Assembly (NCBI RefSeq): GCF_001513965.1
Contig: NZ_KQ948022.1
Location: 222,663-286,662, forward strand
Direction of reading: 5' to 3'
From: Streptomyces cellostaticus
Lineage (GTDB): Bacteria > Actinomycetota > Actinomycetes > Streptomycetales > Streptomycetaceae
DNA length: 64,000 nucleotides
The notes under the pieces are model-generated. The model had not been told where the DNA came from, did no database searches, and worked only from the letters and a program-made list of their open reading frames with translations. Positions 17,045-25,293 of this stretch are shown piece by piece. Each line of letters begins with the position of its first letter. Positions within the stretch are counted from its first letter, which is position 1. Position numbers and translations under genes: made by a program.

Positions 17045-19105
17045 ATGAATACACACGACATGGGCACTCCAGAAGTGAACACTCCGAGCACGAAGACCAC
17101 GGACGCATCGTGCGAGGAGCAACTCGCCTCGGATGCTTCACTCGCCTCGCCCCCCTCGCCTCGGTCGCACGGCGTGCAGCCCTCACGGCGGGCCGTGGTC
17201 ACAGCGACCGGTGCCTCGGCGCTCGCTGCCGGACTCACCGCCGCCTCCGTCGCGCCCGCGACCGCGCTGAGCCCCGCCACCGCACCCTCGACCGCGCCGG
17301 CCACGGTGCCGCCCGGCGTCGACCCCACGGCGTACACCACGGTCGCCCGCGCCATCGTCGTCTACGACGAGCACGACAAACCCCTCGTACCGGGCTACCT
17401 GAAGGCCGTCGAGCAGGGTCTGCCCGCCAGCCGTGCGAAGGCAACGAAGCGCGTCCTGATCGTCGGGGCCGGACCGGCCGGCCTGCTCGCCGCCAACCTG
17501 CTCCACCGGGCAGGCCACGATGTCGTCGTGATCGAGGCCAACGGCAACCGCGTCGGCGGCCGTATCAAGACGTTCCGCAAGGGCGGCCACGAGAACGGGG
17601 AGCAGCCCTTCGCCGACCCCGGGCAGTACGCCGAAGCCGGGGCCATGCGGCTGCCCGAGAGCCACCCCCTCCTCATGGCGCTGATCAAGAAGCTCGGCCT
17701 CGCGCTCCAGGAGTTCTACCTGGTGGATGTGGAGGTCGACGACCCGACGAAGAAGGCCAACCGCGCCTGGATCCACGTCAATGGCATCCACATGCGCCGG
17801 GCCGACTACGAAACGAACCCTGAAAGGATCAACGACACCTTCGGTGTCACGGGCGAGAACCGCACGAAGACCGCATCCGCAATCCTCGCGCAAGCCCTCG
17901 AACCCGCGCACCGGCTCATCCGGGGCAAGGAAGGGACAGCCCTCGTCAACGGATGGGTCGAGGTCCTCGAGAGGTACGGCCACTGGTCCATGTACCGGTA
18001 CCTCACCGAAGTCGCCGGACTCGACACCAGGACCATCGACCTGATCGGCACGATCCAGAACCTGACCTCACGGCTGCACCTCTCCTTCACGCACAGCTTC
18101 CTGTCCGCAGCGCTGATCGACCCCAAGACCAAGTTCTGGGAGATCAAGGGCGGCACCGCGCGCCTCGCCGACGCGCTGTACACACCGGTGAAGGCGAAGG
18201 TGAAGCTCGACAGGCGCGCCGTACGCATCGAACACCACGCCGGCAAGGTCAGGGTGCACACCGTTTCCGAGGCCTGCCAGACCGGCAAGGGCGGTGTCAC
18301 GGAGGTGTTCGAGGGCGACGAGGCGATCATCACCGTCCCCTTCTCCGGTCTGCGCCACGTGACCTTCGACCCTCCGCTCACCTACGGCAAACGCCGGGCC
18401 ATCACGGAACTGCACTACGACGCCGCGACCAAGGTGCTGCTGGAGTTCTCCCGGCGCTGGTGGGAGTTCACCGAGGAGCAGTGGAAGGAGGCGCTGAACT
18501 CCATCGAGGACAAGCTCTACGACAAGTACAAGTCGGGCGGGGTCCACCATGGCAAGTACCTCGGCGCGCACAAGTCCGTGAAGGACCTGGGGGTGACGAT
18601 CCCCGACGAACTCAAGACGTGCTTCTCCGTCTTCCGGCCCGTCACGAGCGGCGAACCGGATGCCGCTCATATCCGTGGCGGCGGCAACGTGAGCGACAAC
18701 GCCAACCGCTTCATGTACTTCGAGCACGCACACCCTCTGCAGGGCAGCGACGGAGGCATCATGCTCGCCTCCTACAGCTGGTCCGACGACGCCCTCAAGT
18801 GGGATGCCTTCGCCGACGACGAGCGGTATCTGCGCGCGCTGGCCGGAGTACAGGCTGTCTTCGGCCGCCGGTGCGAGGTCTTCTTCACCAACAAGTGCAA
18901 GACCCAGTCGTGGATGCGCGACCACTACGCCTACGGTGAGGCTTCGGTTCTCTTCCCCGGCCAGCACGCAGAACTGTTCCCTGACGTCCCCACATCCGAG
19001 GGGCCGCTGCACTTTGCGGGGGACCACACGTCCATCAAGCCCGCCTGGATCGAAGGCGCACTCGAGTCCGCTGTCCGGACGGCACTGAAGGTCCATACGG
19101 GCTGA
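17045..19105 (+). CDS. exported L-amino-acid oxidase / flavin monoamine oxidase (L-glutamate oxidase-like)
   Basis: 686 residues. A twin-arginine-like leader (PSRRAVVTATGASALAAGLT) precedes the FAD Rossmann motif VLIVGAGPAGLLAANLLHRA (about 137) and EANGNRVGGRIKTF. FADPGQYAEAGAMRLPESHP, ATKVLLEFSRRWWEF and the terminal FAGDHTSIKPAWIEGALESA follow Streptomyces L-glutamate oxidase closely in order and spacing. The enzyme would oxidise an L-amino acid to the keto acid, ammonia and H2O2 outside the membrane. Substrate specificity cannot be assigned. A strong hairpin follows the stop. Confidence 0.85.
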   Translation: MNTHDMGTPEVNTPSTKTTDASCEEQLASDASLASPPSPRSHGVQPSRRAVVTATGASALAAGLTAASVAPATALSPATAPSTAPATVPPGVDPTAYTTVARAIVVYDEHDKPLVPGYLKAVEQGLPASRAKATKRVLIVGAGPAGLLAANLLHRAGHDVVVIEANGNRVGGRIKTFRKGGHENGEQPFADPGQYAEAGAMRLPESHPLLMALIKKLGLALQEFYLVDVEVDDPTKKANRAWIHVNGIHMRRADYETNPERINDTFGVTGENRTKTASAILAQALEPAHRLIRGKEGTALVNGWVEVLERYGHWSMYRYLTEVAGLDTRTIDLIGTIQNLTSRLHLSFTHSFLSAALIDPKTKFWEIKGGTARLADALYTPVKAKVKLDRRAVRIEHHAGKVRVHTVSEACQTGKGGVTEVFEGDEAIITVPFSGLRHVTFDPPLTYGKRRAITELHYDAATKVLLEFSRRWWEFTEEQWKEALNSIEDKLYDKYKSGGVHHGKYLGAHKSVKDLGVTIPDELKTCFSVFRPVTSGEPDAAHIRGGGNVSDNANRFMYFEHAHPLQGSDGGIMLASYSWSDDALKWDAFADDERYLRALAGVQAVFGRRCEVFFTNKCKTQSWMRDHYAYGEASVLFPGQHAELFPDVPTSEGPLHFAGDHTSIKPAWIEGALESAVRTALKVHTG

Positions 19106-19124
19106 CAGGGGGACGGTGAGACAC

Positions 19125-19163
19125 CCCGGTCCGGCGCCCCGCTCACCGGGACACCGGACCGGG
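19125..19163. terminator. hairpin after the L-amino-acid oxidase gene
   Basis: A 10-bp perfect inverted repeat, CCCGGTCCGG at 19125-19134 and CCGGACCGGG at 19154-19163, 20 bp after the oxidase stop. It sits between convergent transcription units and could end both. Confidence 0.6.
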
Positions 19164-19182
19164 CTCCCCGTCCACTCAGCCG

Positions 19183-19431
19183 CTACGCTCCCGCCTCCGT
19201 CACCGGCAACGCAAGCCTGGCCGGCCGCAGCCTGGAGGCCTTCGCGGTGAGCGTCACGCGCCCCGGCCTCTTCGCCGGACGGAGGATCGCGAGCGCCTCG
19301 CCGTGCCAGGTGTGGCGGCGCGGCTGCTGGAAACGGTCCACGTTGTGCGGGTTGCCGTCGGCGACGCCGGCGAGTTCTCCGGCGCCCTCGATCTCGAAGG
19401 TCACCCGGACCGTCGGAATGCCGAACAGACC
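19183..19431 (-). pseudogene. C-terminal fragment of a GH2 beta-galactosidase-type glycosidase
   Basis: The frame reads VTFEIEGAGELAGVADGNPH, then TWHGEALAILRPAKRPGRV and TLTAKASRLRPARLALPV before the stop. This is the end of the last beta-sandwich domain of large GH2 enzymes (GAGxLAGVADGNP...). There is no start and no catalytic domain: the frame is blocked by the stop codon of the GH127 gene immediately upstream. It appears to be the tail of a glycosidase once adjacent to, or fused behind, the arabinofuranosidase. Confidence 0.65.
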
Positions 19432-21969
19432 TCAGGATTCCTTCGGGCGGGCCAAGGCCGTGACCTCGGTCGCGCTCAGCGTTCTGCCGTAGACCCGGAA
19501 GTCGTCTACGGCCGCCTTCAGATACGGGTCGGAGTACTGGGACCTGCCGATGTACGCGGCCCTGATGTGGTTGCCGAAGTAGCGGGGCTCCACGGTGACC
19601 GCCGTGTTCCGGCCCGCCTCCTGGCCGTCGACGTGTGGCACGGCGGTGCCGGCTCCGTAGGTCACGGCCACATGGACCCAGTGGTCCGTCGGCAGCGGGT
19701 CGGCGTTGATGCGCTGCTCCGCGCCCCCGCCTGACGCGGTGATCGCGTACCGCAGGGTTCCGGCGTCGCTCAGGGGGGTCAGGAACATGTTGGCGCTGAC
19801 CCCGGTGCCGAAGTCGAAGATCCGGCTCCAGGCGGCCGGCTGTCCGGCCAGTTTCACCCAGGTCGCCACCGAGTAGGCGGACGCACCCGCCAACAGGTCC
19901 TCTGCGAGGGCGACATGACCGTCCTCCCCGTCCAGGGCCACGGCGCCGCCCATGTGTCCCTGGGTCCAGGAGGCGCCGCCCGCGAGAGTGGCCGTGCTGC
20001 CGTTGCCGCTGGCGTCCGCAGCCGTCGTGCCGGAGGTCTCGTCGAAGGGGTACCAGGCGGCGAACTGCGGGGGAGGGGACGGGGGCTGACCGGTCAGCCA
20101 GTAGACGTTGTAGTACTGGTGGTGGACGCGGGCGATGGGCAGCAGTGTGATCGCCTTGCCGTCGGCGGTCGCGGTGAACCGCAGCGGAGCGGCCGACGTC
20201 TGCCGGAGGGTGGAGGTGTCCAGGCGGGGCATCCAGGTGCTCGCCGTGTCGCCGTACGCCCCGGCCAGCACGACCGGTCCGTGCAGTACGGCCTTCACGT
20301 CCGGGTCGTCGGGGGTGGCCTCCATGGTCGTACGCATCGGCAGGGAGACCTCGACGCGGTCGCCACGGCGCCAGGTGCGGTCCAGGGTCAGCCAGGCGCC
20401 GGCCGCCGGACGGTTCGACAGGGTACGGCCGTTGAGCTTGACACGGGCTCCGGCGGCCCAGCCGGGGATGCGGACGAGCAGTTGGTGGGCGGCGCCGCCG
20501 GCGGTGACGGTGAGCACCGTCGAGGAGGCGTCGGGCAGGGTGGTGGTCTGCCGCCAGGTGATGTTCTTCTCCTGCCAGTTCACCTCGGACGGGATGAACA
20601 GGTTGACCAGCAGCCGCTGTTCGTCGTGCGTGTAGATCGTGTCGGCGAACTTCGCGTGCGTCTCCATGCCGGTTCCGTGGTCGCAGGAGAAGTTGTCGTA
20701 GTCGGTGGAGTAGGCGTTCGGGTCCGTGCCCATGAAGGACGGCTGCTGTTTGAAGGAGCCGGGGCCGAGGCCGGTGTAGTAGATGTCGAAGCCGTGCGCG
20801 GAGTCCGGGTCCTGCTCGCCGAGCATCTGGTTGAACAGGGTGCGCTCGTAGTAGTCGAGCAGGTCGGTGCGGTCCGGGTCCTCGAAGTGCAGCAGCCGGG
20901 TCAGCTTGAGCATGTTGTAGCTGTTGCAGTTCTCGCAGGTGCCGTTGGACAACTGGCCCGCGACGACGTCCGGTTCGTGGAAGGCCTCGCCGTTGCTGTT
21001 GCCGCCGATGACGTAGGAGTGGTGGTCGGTGACGAGCTGCCAGAAGTTCCGGGCGATCGTGCGGTAGCGGTCGGGCAGGCTCTCCTGCCACAGCCGTATC
21101 GCCCCGACCATCTTCGGGATCTGGGTGTTGGCGTGCAGTCCCGCGAGCCGGTCCTCGCCCGCTGCCAGGGGGTCGAAGACGCGGGCGTGGGTGAAGCGCT
21201 GGGCGACGTCCAGCCAGACGGCTTCGCCGGTGATCGCGTGCAGGTCGGCGAGGACGTCGTTCATGCCGCCGAACTCGGTCTCCAGGACCCGTTGCATCTG
21301 CTCGTAACTCAGCTTGCCCGTACGGAGGTTCACCCACTCGCCCAGGTGCAGCACCACGTCGAGGGCCTGCTCGTTCCCGGCCAGCCGGTACTGGTCGACC
21401 AGCCCCGCCATGATCTTGTGCAGGGTGTAGTACGGCGCCCAGACGCCCGTCCCGGCCTCCAGCCGGTGGAAGAAGCTCTCCGGGAAGGCCGATAGATACC
21501 CCTTGCCGTATCCGGCCGACGGGGACGCGGCCTGGCAGGCGGCCAGGGCCGCGACAAGCCGGCGGCCCTTGTCGTGCAGCGCGGTGTCACCGGTGGCAGC
21601 GAACGTGAGGGCGAGGCCGGACAGGAGGTGTCCGGTGGAGTGGCCGCGCAGTTCGACGGTCGGGCCCTCCCAGCCGCCGCACGGCTGGGCGGTACTGGGC
21701 AGGCCGGCGTTGAGGCGGAAGGTGTGCAGTAACCGGTTGATGTCGACGAAGCGCAGATAGGCGGTGTTGCGGCTCTGGTTGTCCTGGAACGGGCCGGCCA
21801 GCAAGGACACCGCGGTGAGCGGGAACGGCCTTGCCCGGGTGGCCTGTTGACGAGGTGAACCGGCGGGGCGTGGCGTGGCCTGGGCTGCCGGGCCGTCCGT
21901 CACGGTCAGGGCCGCTGCGGCCGCGCCGGCCGCGGTGAGGAAGTGCCGTCTGCCGAGGGGTGGGGTCAC
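19432..21969 (-). CDS. exported GH127 (DUF1680) beta-L-arabinofuranosidase with LamG domain
   Basis: 845 residues from GTG 21969, with GGAGGA 6 nt upstream. A TAT-type leader (LGRRHFLTAAGAAAAALTV) is followed by the DUF1680 alpha/alpha barrel (SGLALTFAATGDTALHDKGR, YYTLHKIMAGLVDQYRLAGN, TCENCNSYNMLKLTRLL, DNFSCDHGTGMETHAKFADT) with the Cys residues of the zinc/nucleophile site region. A beta domain and a C-terminal LamG/concanavalin-like domain (about 640-840, EDGHVALAEDLLAGASAYSV) complete it. It probably removes L-arabinofuranose from plant glycans. A TTA codon lies at 21730-21732. A LacI-family operator sits 165 bp upstream, and GH2 and GH62 remnants elsewhere suggest a once larger arabinan-use set. 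Confidence 0.88.
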   Translation of the reverse strand: MTPPLGRRHFLTAAGAAAAALTVTDGPAAQATPRPAGSPRQQATRARPFPLTAVSLLAGPFQDNQSRNTAYLRFVDINRLLHTFRLNAGLPSTAQPCGGWEGPTVELRGHSTGHLLSGLALTFAATGDTALHDKGRRLVAALAACQAASPSAGYGKGYLSAFPESFFHRLEAGTGVWAPYYTLHKIMAGLVDQYRLAGNEQALDVVLHLGEWVNLRTGKLSYEQMQRVLETEFGGMNDVLADLHAITGEAVWLDVAQRFTHARVFDPLAAGEDRLAGLHANTQIPKMVGAIRLWQESLPDRYRTIARNFWQLVTDHHSYVIGGNSNGEAFHEPDVVAGQLSNGTCENCNSYNMLKLTRLLHFEDPDRTDLLDYYERTLFNQMLGEQDPDSAHGFDIYYTGLGPGSFKQQPSFMGTDPNAYSTDYDNFSCDHGTGMETHAKFADTIYTHDEQRLLVNLFIPSEVNWQEKNITWRQTTTLPDASSTVLTVTAGGAAHQLLVRIPGWAAGARVKLNGRTLSNRPAAGAWLTLDRTWRRGDRVEVSLPMRTTMEATPDDPDVKAVLHGPVVLAGAYGDTASTWMPRLDTSTLRQTSAAPLRFTATADGKAITLLPIARVHHQYYNVYWLTGQPPSPPPQFAAWYPFDETSGTTAADASGNGSTATLAGGASWTQGHMGGAVALDGEDGHVALAEDLLAGASAYSVATWVKLAGQPAAWSRIFDFGTGVSANMFLTPLSDAGTLRYAITASGGGAEQRINADPLPTDHWVHVAVTYGAGTAVPHVDGQEAGRNTAVTVEPRYFGNHIRAAYIGRSQYSDPYLKAAVDDFRVYGRTLSATEVTALARPKES

Positions 21970-22031
21970 GAAGTCCTCCGCATGTCGAGGGTGTGGGGCG
22001 GAGAGTCCCGTTCCCGCCCCACTGGCTGTTG

Positions 22032-22045
22032 TTCGAGATATCGAA
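22032..22045. promoter_or_regulatory. short inverted repeat upstream of the GH127 gene
   Basis: TTCGA-GATA-TCGAA, a perfect 5-4-5 inverted repeat about 65 bp before the start codon, within the expected promoter area. Its regulator is unknown. Confidence 0.35.
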
Positions 22046-22132
22046 GACTGTGCGACATGCTGTGCGGGGATCTACGGTAGAGGACCGACTCCTGATGTCA
22101 ATGACACGGGGGGAGAGTGCGCGACCTGGTCG

Positions 22133-22146
22133 CGGGAGCGCTCCCA
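22133..22146. promoter_or_regulatory. CebR/LacI-type operator (GGGAGCGCTCCC core)
   Basis: CGGGAGCGCTCCCA contains a perfect 12-bp palindrome and matches 13 of 14 positions of the Streptomyces CebR box (TGGGAGCGCTCCCA), to which the cello-oligosaccharide repressor binds. It lies 164 bp upstream of the reverse-strand GH127 gene. No LacI-family gene is in the window, so the repressor would act in trans. The rest of 21970-22296 holds no convincing gene; a 41-codon forward ORF (about 22154-22279) lacks a ribosome-binding site. Confidence 0.6.
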
Positions 22147-22296
22147 TGGCACCATGGCGCGGCTCCATCAGGGATGCGGAGCGGAGCCGTTGCATCGAAC
22201 GGACGGCCGAGGCGGCGAGGGCGACGTCAACCCGTCGTACGGCGCGTTCACCGACCAGGAACTCGCCATCACCATCTGAGGTCAGGGTGAGGGGAC

Positions 22297-23490
22297 TCAG
22301 TCCTCTCCGTGCCTGCCGTGCTGTCTCTCCTTGCCCTGCCGGTGGCGCTCCTGGGCGGGCCTCTTCGTGTCGGCGCCCTCGCGGTGCTCCGCCGGTGGGG
22401 AAGGGGCGGTCGCCGACGGCACGTCGGACAGTGGAGTCCCGCCGACGGGAGTCGAGCCGGAGGGAGCGGGTGATGACGGGGTGCCGTCGGGGGAGTTCAG
22501 GTTCGCGCCGACAGCCGCAGCCACCGCGAACAGCAGCACGCCCGCCCCGCCCAGCACGGCCCGCGTGGCCCGGCTGCGGTGATTCCTCCCACGGGAGCGT
22601 GCGGACCGTGCGCCGCCGACGGCGCGGTGCGCAGGCGGCGGAGGCTCCACAGCCGACGGGGGCGCAGTGGCCTGTGGCCGCTCCTCGTACCGGGCCCCGG
22701 CCAGCCAGGCCGCCGCCTGCTCCGCGGTGGGGCGGTGCGCGGGGTCCTTGGCCAGCATGCCGAGGACGTAGTCGGCCAACGGGGCCGGTATCCCGGCGCG
22801 CAGGTGCGAGGGCGGTACGGGCACGGCGTCGACCTGCTGATGCACCACCGCCAGAGCGGTCGCGCCGCGGAACGGCGGTCGGCCGGTGAGCAGTTCGTAC
22901 AGCACGCAGCCGAGCGCATAGACGTCGGAGGCCGGCTGCGCGGGGCGCCCGAGGGCCCGTTCGGGAGCCAGGTAGTCGGCGGTGCCGACGACCCTCCCGG
23001 TGGCCGTCAGGTTACCGGCGACGTCGTCGGCGAAGCGGGCGATGCCGAAGTCCGTGATCTTCGCGGTGCGGTCGGTGGTCAGCATCACGTTGGCCGGTTT
23101 GACGTCCCGGTGGACCACCCCCTGGGCGTGTGCGGCGGACAGCCCCGCCGCGATCTGCGCCGCGACGGCCGCCGCCTCCTGCGGGGGCAGGGTGCCGCGC
23201 AGGGAGCGCTCCTGGGCCAGGGGCCAGCCGTCGATGAGCTCCATGACCAGGTAGAGCCGGCCCTGGTGGGAGCCGAAGTCGTACACGCCCACCACATGAG
23301 GGTGGTTGAGGCGGCCCGCAGTCTGTGCCTCCAGCCGGAAGCGCTCGGTGTCCGCCGCCTCTTCCGTGCGCAGGAGCTTCACCGCCACCGCACGATCCAG
23401 CGTGCGGTCCGTGGCTCGCCACACCTCACCCATGGCGCCGCGTCCCAGCGGCTCGTCCAAGTGGTAGCGATCCGCCAGCAGCAGTCCCAC
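22297..23490 (-). CDS. Hanks-type Ser/Thr protein kinase, membrane-anchored
   Basis: About 397 residues from GTG 23488-23490 (GAAGGGA upstream), giving the normal start VGLLLADRYHLDEPLGRG; a TTG 22 codons earlier is the alternative. Kinase motifs: glycine loop LGRGAMGEVW, VAVKLL (Lys), VVHRDVKPANVM (RD kinase), ITDFGIARF and VGTADYLAPER. A Pro-rich juxtamembrane stretch and one transmembrane helix (VLGGAGVLLFAVAAAVGANL) follow, then a short Ser/Pro-rich, charged extracellular tail without PASTA repeats. It probably phosphorylates regulators at the membrane; the target is unknown. Confidence 0.92.
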   Translation of the reverse strand: MGLLLADRYHLDEPLGRGAMGEVWRATDRTLDRAVAVKLLRTEEAADTERFRLEAQTAGRLNHPHVVGVYDFGSHQGRLYLVMELIDGWPLAQERSLRGTLPPQEAAAVAAQIAAGLSAAHAQGVVHRDVKPANVMLTTDRTAKITDFGIARFADDVAGNLTATGRVVGTADYLAPERALGRPAQPASDVYALGCVLYELLTGRPPFRGATALAVVHQQVDAVPVPPSHLRAGIPAPLADYVLGMLAKDPAHRPTAEQAAAWLAGARYEERPQATAPPSAVEPPPPAHRAVGGARSARSRGRNHRSRATRAVLGGAGVLLFAVAAAVGANLNSPDGTPSSPAPSGSTPVGGTPLSDVPSATAPSPPAEHREGADTKRPAQERHRQGKERQHGRHGED

Positions 23491-23592
23491 CTGCGTCCCT
23501 TCACGCTCGACGACAACCTGCGCCGTGACAGCCAATGACCGACCATGCGGACGCAATGGTGGCGCTACAAGATCATCTTATCGAAGTGACGG

Positions 23593-24437
23593 GTGCCCAT
23601 GCGTCGGGCGGCCCGGCGTGCGGAGCCGTCCGTACCGGGCGCTCACCCGGGGTGGGCACACGTGCCGGCAGCCGCCGCGTTCGCACTGCTCGCCTCGCTG
23701 AAGCCCGCCGGGCTCGTGCGCTCGCGCCGCGAGGGCCGCCGGCAGGTCTGCTCCGTCGACGGCCCCGACGTCGTGACCGTCGTCCGGGTGATGATCGGCC
23801 GGCTGACCGTCCTCTCGCAGCGCGCGGCGATCATGGCAGGGATGCCGGGCGCGCATCGGTGTCCGGCGTACCCATGGTCTGCGGGCACACGGCCGCTCGC
23901 TGAAGCCCTGGCGGTCATCCGGCAGCTGACCGAAGGCGGCGTCGGCCGGCGGCCTTCCCGCATCGCACGCATTCGGCCTGGTCCTCGGCCGGCACGTGAA
24001 GCGCGGCCGGGGGCGACCGGGCGGGCTGGGGAACCGCCGTCTGAGCTGCGGCTTGTCTTGCCTGGGCCGGGCCGCGAGGGCCGACGGCAGGTCTGCTCCG
24101 TCGACGGCCCCGACGTCGTGGCCGTCGTCCGGGTGATGACCGGCCGGCTGACCGTCCTCTCGCAGCACGCGGCGATCATGGCAGGGATGCCGGGCGCGCA
24201 CCGGTGTCCGGCGTACCCATGCTCTGCGGGCACACGGCCGCTCGCTGAAGCCCTGGCGGTCATCCGGCAGCTGACCGAAGGCGGCGTCGGCCGGCGGCCT
24301 TCCCGCATCGCACGCATTCGGCCTGGTCCTCGGCCGGCACGTGAAGCGCGGCCGGGGGCGACCGGGCGGGCTGGGGAACCGCCGTCTGAGCTGCGGCTTG
24401 TCTTGCCTGGGCCGGGCGCGCGGGGCAGGCTGTTCGT
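23593..24437 (+). pseudogene. ArsR-family regulator remnant, expanded by an internal tandem duplication
   Basis: The forward frame contains FALLASLKPAGLVRSRREGR, then RQVCSVDGPDVVTVVRVM. This is the recognition helix and wing of an ArsR/SmtB winged helix (usual form: HLxLLxxAGLVxSRREGRxxxYSVDG). The N-terminal helices are missing or unrecognisable. From SRREGR onwards, 345 bp are present twice in tandem in the same frame. Downstream residues (RPLAEALAVIRQLTEGG) match nothing I know. It is unlikely to fold as a working regulator. Confidence 0.55.
23728..24417 (+). repeat. 345-bp direct tandem duplication, two copies
   Basis: Copies at 23728-24072 and 24073-24417 are aligned without gaps at a constant offset of 345. 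I count about six substitutions (for example gccggcagg/gacggcagg, gtgaccgtc/gtggccgtc, atgatcggc/atgaccggc, catggtctg/catgctctg), so identity is about 98%. The unit is 115 codons and preserves the frame. Few differences imply a fairly recent event or homogenisation. Confidence 0.93.
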
Positions 24438-25196
24438 ATGGGTGCCCCCGACAGCCCCACGCTCATCACGTCCGTACAGCGGGCCTTCCGCCTGCTGGAG
24501 GCGGTGAGCGCGCACGCGAACGGCGCGCCGGCGAAGCAGCTGGCACGGGAGACGGGCCTGCCTCTGGCCACCGCGTATCACCTGTTGCGGACGCTGGTCC
24601 ACGACGGATACGTGCGGAAGCTGGCCGACGGCGGATTCGTCCTGGGCGACAAGTTGCAGACGCTGCACGCCGAAGGCCGCGCGCAGGTCCTGCTGAGCCG
24701 GGTCCGTCCGGCGCTCGCCGCGCTGCGGGACGAGCTCGCCGCAGCGACCTACCTCACCTTCTACGAGGAGGGCGAGATCAGGGTCGCCGAGATCGTCGAC
24801 AGCCCCCGTACGCCCCGGGTCGACCTCTGGGTGGGAATGGAGGACGCGGGACACGCCACCGCGCTGGGCAAGTCCGTGCTGCGCGAACTGGATGACGACT
24901 CCCGCCGGGACTACCTCTCCCGGCACCACCTGGCCGACCTCACGCCACGCACCATCACCAGTCTCCCGGAACTGCTCCGAAGACTGGACTCGCCCCCCAT
25001 GGCCCCGGCCGTCACGGACCTCGAGGAGTACGCCCTCGGCACGGTGTGCGTCGCGGTGCCCGTCTACCGCGGGGACACGCTCGGCTCGCTCGGTGTCTCG
25101 GTGCCGGCCGAGCGGCTCTCACGGCTCCAGGAGATCCGGGAGCGGCTGATCCCGATCGCGAACCGGGTGACCAGGAGCCTCTCGCTCACTATCTGA
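24438..25196 (+). CDS. IclR-family transcriptional regulator
   Basis: 252 residues. The N-terminal winged HTH (SVQRAFRLLEAVSAHANGAP, LARETGLPLATAYHLLRTL) is followed by an IclR ligand-binding domain (VGMEDAGHATALGKSVLREL, VCVAVPVYRGDTLGSLGVSV). It starts about 20 bp after the tandem duplication, and its target is not obvious: the next gene, a SpoIIE phosphatase, is 97 bp downstream on the same strand. A second IclR (GylR-like) gene lies 2 kb further on. Confidence 0.88.
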   Translation: MGAPDSPTLITSVQRAFRLLEAVSAHANGAPAKQLARETGLPLATAYHLLRTLVHDGYVRKLADGGFVLGDKLQTLHAEGRAQVLLSRVRPALAALRDELAAATYLTFYEEGEIRVAEIVDSPRTPRVDLWVGMEDAGHATALGKSVLRELDDDSRRDYLSRHHLADLTPRTITSLPELLRRLDSPPMAPAVTDLEEYALGTVCVAVPVYRGDTLGSLGVSVPAERLSRLQEIRERLIPIANRVTRSLSLTI

Positions 25197-25293
25197 AATC
25201 CCTCTCCTTGAGGCTGCCTCGCCGAGCCGCTTTCCTGGATGAAACGGACATGCCGGGAGCGGCGCTCTGTACAGGTGAGGACTGTGGACGAAC

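Noticed and set aside
18068..21337. 1089-codon reverse ORF across the L-amino-acid oxidase and GH127 genes
   Set aside because: It is a high-GC shadow frame: Arg/Pro-rich, no family motifs, and both overlapped regions encode clear proteins in other frames.
22154..22279. 41-codon forward ORF after the CebR-like box
   Set aside because: No Shine-Dalgarno sequence and no family match; the operator is better explained by the GH127 gene.
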